Both the position numbers and the translations under genes were made by a program. A stretch of 64,000 nucleotides of DNA, from assembly GCF_025567125.1 (NCBI RefSeq), contig NZ_JAOQJI010000009.1, positions 47,913 through 111,912 of the forward strand, read 5' to 3'. Positions 61,362 to 64,000 of this stretch are shown here, piece by piece. The DNA is from Phocaeicola fibrisolvens (lineage in GTDB: Bacteria; Bacteroidota; Bacteroidia; Bacteroidales; Bacteroidaceae). Below the pieces are notes generated by a model. The model was not told the DNA's origin, searched no databases, and worked only from the letters and a program-made list of their open reading frames with translations. Position 1 is the first letter of the stretch. Each line of letters starts with the position of its first letter.

Positions 61362-63647
61362 TTATTTATCCCAACCTATGGCATTGACACCCGTCTTATA
61401 GCTGGCATTGTAAGAAGTTGTGGTTGTTGTTGAACCCTTCTTGCGCAATGCAAACTTGAAGTTGTTATCGATAAGAGTTTGAATCAGCCAGTCGCTCTTA
61501 TACCTAGCACCAGAATTAGACTGCTTATCGGCAAAGTTCATGAATACCAAACCCAGTCCTGCATTTTCAGTACGGTCTTGCAATTCATCAACTCCCATCT
61601 GGTTCATATCAATAGCCAAAGCCTCAATACCTGTACCTCTGCCCTTTATATCACCACTATCAGAATAATATCCACCGAGGTCGTTCATAAACCATGTCTT
61701 ATGAGAAGTATCATTCTTATACAAATCCACACTCTTACGGAACAAATTCTGAATACTCTCCTTCTTTTCCTGAGTAGTAGCTTCCTGACCACTTCCCACA
61801 CTTGTTACTTCCTGATAATACCATCTTAAAGCAGCATTTGAGTTTTCATACCATACAGGAGCTCCCCAATCCATAGGCATACCATTATTTACTTCTTGAT
61901 AATATACTCCCTCCGATAGCTCAGGACCATAAGCACCTTTCCACCATGTAAACATGATTGGAGCTGTTGTCGTGCCATACCGAGAAATCATGTCTTTTGA
62001 ATTGTAATTGGCTTTCAAAATAATTTTACCCTTAACATCATTAATTGTTGTATTCGGGGTTATCTCCCCGGTATAAATACGATTAGCTTCATCATCAGCT
62101 ATACTATTGACTTCCTCACGTAGTTTATCAATCCAATACTGTTCATTATCATATCCTTGAGGATTATCTAACCAAGGAATATCGCCTGATGAATAAGTTA
62201 ACATAACAAAAGCAAACTCATTAGTTTTACCATTTTGTTCACAGACATCAAGATAAGATGCAATTTTTTTAATGGCCTGACTTAATGTCATCACATTTCT
62301 ACTCTTATCTTCACAGACAACATAAAGATTATCATAATTTGCACCCAAATCTTTACTATTTGTTGCTGTCTGGAATATAAACGCACGGACACCATCTTCA
62401 AACTGCTTATCAATATCGTAATTCTGATAAACTCTGCTTGCGCGATTCGCTTTTGACAATATAGAGAACTTACTACCCGGTATGGAAAGCTCAGACACAT
62501 AGATATTGGGATCGAGTGAACTCATCCAGTAGTTAGTGCCACCAACCTCCAATTTAGGAAGAATAACACGGTTAATCTTCTGCGGAGTAACATCGGCTGT
62601 ATTCAATGTCTTTCTGCAAGGCGCACCATTCAACATAGATACCGTCACACGAAGTGTACTCCTTGTTACTGTATTCCCTATATTTTGTGGAATGATATAG
62701 GCTTTTACATTCAACAATTCCTCTTGGCCAAGCTGAATGAACCGACCTGTTTTTTTATCATAACAAGGAATAGAAATGCGACCGCGCTCCTCATTGAACG
62801 AACCTACAGGAGTACAAGTCGCTGTTGCTCCTGTACTTGCGTTTCGGATATTACATGTAAAATCACCTGTAAGAATAGGTTTTTCACCATCTATCGCATC
62901 TACATTAATATTCGTGATGGTTGCTGTACCTGACGTAGGTCCCTGCACAGTAATATCCAATACAGTTACCAGATTTTTAAAATTCAGGTCAATAGCTTCA
63001 TCTTTTGATACTTTTGAAGGAGTGACAGCCTGATAGGCATACATATAAGCATAATCCATATTAGGAAGTCCAAAATAAACTTTTTTATTCTTAAAGTCAG
63101 GATCTGAAGTATCAAAAGTGCCTTCTCTCCATTCCTGAACTTGTTGCGTTACAGGAATATTGGCAGTTATTTGGCCCGTAGCATTTTCTTCGGTAGAACC
63201 TTTCACAGCACTAGCTGGATAGAAGGCATAAAATCGATGCTCTGTATCCGGATCACCCCATTGCAATCCGGCCTCTGCTGTACTTACTTTTGTCACAGAA
63301 TGCGCCTGATGTTTATCAGGTTTTCCATCTTTATTTAAATCTTCAGTTTCCGGCATTACTTTATAATGAACCAAATGATTGGCAGGTTGTGATGCCTGAT
63401 TACAGAAAATAGCAATCGTATCACTACCATCATCTTCCCAATACACCGGTACACCAGTCTCAGTACGATCCCCATACACAGTTCTTGATTCTATCATATT
63501 AGCATTATCCGACAGAGAAGAACCGAAAATAATCTCATCTCCTGTCTGTACAGGATTTACAACGGTCTTTCCGTTGTCCAAACTATCGTCTGAGCAACTG
63601 CTCAGGCATGCGGCCAAAGCTATACCTAAATAACATACTTTCTTCAT
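61362..63647 (-). CDS. Fimbrillin-like and PI-PLC-like surface lipoprotein
   Basis: A 761-residue lipoprotein (LSSC). Residues about 35-370 are a fimbrillin-like double domain. Residues about 375-760 resemble phosphatidylinositol-specific phospholipase C: ELSIPGSKFSILSKA, DKQFEDGVRAFIFQTAT and IVxLK-type strands (KGKIILKANYNSK). In active enzymes the first block is PGTHDS with the catalytic His; here it is PGSKFS. No other conserved His replaces it, so it is probably not an active phospholipase. It is 18 bases after the small gene at 63665 and 66 bases before CotH. Confidence 0.75.
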   Translation of the reverse strand: MKKVCYLGIALAACLSSCSDDSLDNGKTVVNPVQTGDEIIFGSSLSDNANMIESRTVYGDRTETGVPVYWEDDGSDTIAIFCNQASQPANHLVHYKVMPETEDLNKDGKPDKHQAHSVTKVSTAEAGLQWGDPDTEHRFYAFYPASAVKGSTEENATGQITANIPVTQQVQEWREGTFDTSDPDFKNKKVYFGLPNMDYAYMYAYQAVTPSKVSKDEAIDLNFKNLVTVLDITVQGPTSGTATITNINVDAIDGEKPILTGDFTCNIRNASTGATATCTPVGSFNEERGRISIPCYDKKTGRFIQLGQEELLNVKAYIIPQNIGNTVTRSTLRVTVSMLNGAPCRKTLNTADVTPQKINRVILPKLEVGGTNYWMSSLDPNIYVSELSIPGSKFSILSKANRASRVYQNYDIDKQFEDGVRAFIFQTATNSKDLGANYDNLYVVCEDKSRNVMTLSQAIKKIASYLDVCEQNGKTNEFAFVMLTYSSGDIPWLDNPQGYDNEQYWIDKLREEVNSIADDEANRIYTGEITPNTTINDVKGKIILKANYNSKDMISRYGTTTAPIMFTWWKGAYGPELSEGVYYQEVNNGMPMDWGAPVWYENSNAALRWYYQEVTSVGSGQEATTQEKKESIQNLFRKSVDLYKNDTSHKTWFMNDLGGYYSDSGDIKGRGTGIEALAIDMNQMGVDELQDRTENAGLGLVFMNFADKQSNSGARYKSDWLIQTLIDNNFKFALRKKGSTTTTTSYNASYKTGVNAIGWDK

Positions 63648-63664
63648 AATTCACTCTTTTTAAA

Positions 63665-63865
63665 TTAATCCCAAGTACCACCATTATTTGGATCAGAATA
63701 ATCTCCTTCCCATGCTGCACCAGGATTTGCAAATCCATGTTCTTCAATAGTAACTCCATCGGCATTTTCCTTTCCATCTTCAAAGACAGAAGCCTTCATG
63801 AAGCCTTGCTCCAACTCCACCTCCGAATACGTCGTCAGTGGAACTTCATACTCTTTTTTCTTCAT
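63665..63865 (-). CDS. Small protein at the head of the surface-lipoprotein operon
   Basis: A 66-residue protein (MKKKEYEVPLTTYSEVELEQGFMKASVFEDG...), acidic at the C-terminus and ending NNGGTWD, with no signal peptide. Short proteins of this type start surface-protein operons in Bacteroidales and Prevotella; the function is unknown. Only 18 bases separate it from the PLC-like gene. Confidence 0.7.
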   Translation of the reverse strand: MKKKEYEVPLTTYSEVELEQGFMKASVFEDGKENADGVTIEEHGFANPGAAWEGDYSDPNNGGTWD

Positions 63866-63936
63866 ACAGCTACCTCGCTTTCTTGTTTAGTTAATACAAT
63901 AAATGTTGTTTTTTCATTAGAGTTTATATCGAATAA

Positions 63937-63966
63937 TTGATTAAAGCGTTCTTTGACTTATCTTTG
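63937..63966 (+). promoter_or_regulatory. Plus-strand promoter at the right edge
   Basis: TTG at 63937-63939 and TATCTTTG at 63959-63966 are separated by 19 bases. Confidence 0.6.
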
Positions 63967-63986
63967 TGGTCTAAAAGGTTCAATTG

Positions 63987-64000
63987 ATGTATTACGACAA
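63987..64000 (+). CDS. Possible start of a gene leaving the window
   Basis: ATG at 63987 begins Met-Tyr-Tyr-Asp and the window ends. It is 20 bases downstream of the promoter at 63937-63966. Too short to identify. Confidence 0.4.

Noticed and set aside
1..64000. CRISPR array, tRNA, rRNA or insertion sequence
   Set aside because: None seen: repeats found are short palindromes, leader repeats or paralogous genes, and no transposase or tRNA-like cloverleaf was recognised by eye.

Overview
The window reads as a chromosomal stretch of a gut Bacteroidaceae species (Bacteroides or Phocaeicola type). The signs are repeated TAnnTTTG minus-7 promoter elements, a TonB with the Bacteroidetes N-terminus plus two tandem ExbD genes, DUF4369-thioredoxin, DUF3857, fimbrillin-like and CotH surface proteins, and many lipoprotein signal peptides. 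Three runs of N (36175-36453, 45067-45374, 45459-45787) fall inside near-identical paralogues, so this is a draft assembly that failed in repeats. I found no tRNA, rRNA, CRISPR array, transposase or integrase.

Layout. 1-5.3 kb: a partial ABC ATPase, a lipoprotein type I pullulanase, RuvC, a DUF4286 protein, an NhaC-type antiporter and a small secreted protein. 5.5-13.7 kb: an energy-transduction and phosphate block (exbB-exbD-exbD-tonB, a PstS-like lipoprotein, a TPR protein, a membrane protein, DedA, DUF47, PiT transporter). 13.9-20.7 kb: housekeeping and hypothetical genes (acyl-CoA ligase, SpoU methyltransferase, flavodoxin, DUF4890, DUF1847) and one AAA-ATPase/nuclease-like gene. 20.8-28.9 kb: DUF4369-thioredoxin, flavin reductase, an alcohol dehydrogenase fused to a PD-(D/E)XK-like domain, TIGR04076, DUF1810, a CbbX/SpoVK-type AAA protein behind a roughly 300-nt structured leader, and a lipocalin. 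29.2-32.8 kb: a DUF3857-transglutaminase pair, the second apparently without its catalytic cysteine.

33-46 kb is the fluid part: three close paralogues of an AAA-ATPase/PD-(D/E)XK protein with the same promoter cassette, two copies of a 32-codon gene in intergenic DNA, a barrel fragment, two frameshifted genes, an S41 peptidase, a DUF4932 metallopeptidase-like protein and a lipoprotein that looks like a cholesterol-dependent-cytolysin-like protein.

47.5-57.2 kb is the strongest candidate for an undescribed system. Eight minus-strand genes are tightly packed behind one promoter: a membrane protein, a 1035-residue tubulin-like GTPase with a clear GGGTGSG loop, a zinc-ribbon/TM/MORN adaptor, and five exported proteins of unknown function. 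The layout suggests a cytoplasmic tubulin-like polymer or switch coupled through the inner membrane to periplasmic parts. 57.5-63.9 kb: an OmpA protein, a CotH-kinase surface lipoprotein, a fimbrillin/PI-PLC-like lipoprotein that seems to lack the catalytic histidine, and a 66-residue protein. A plus-strand promoter at the right edge starts a gene that leaves the window.
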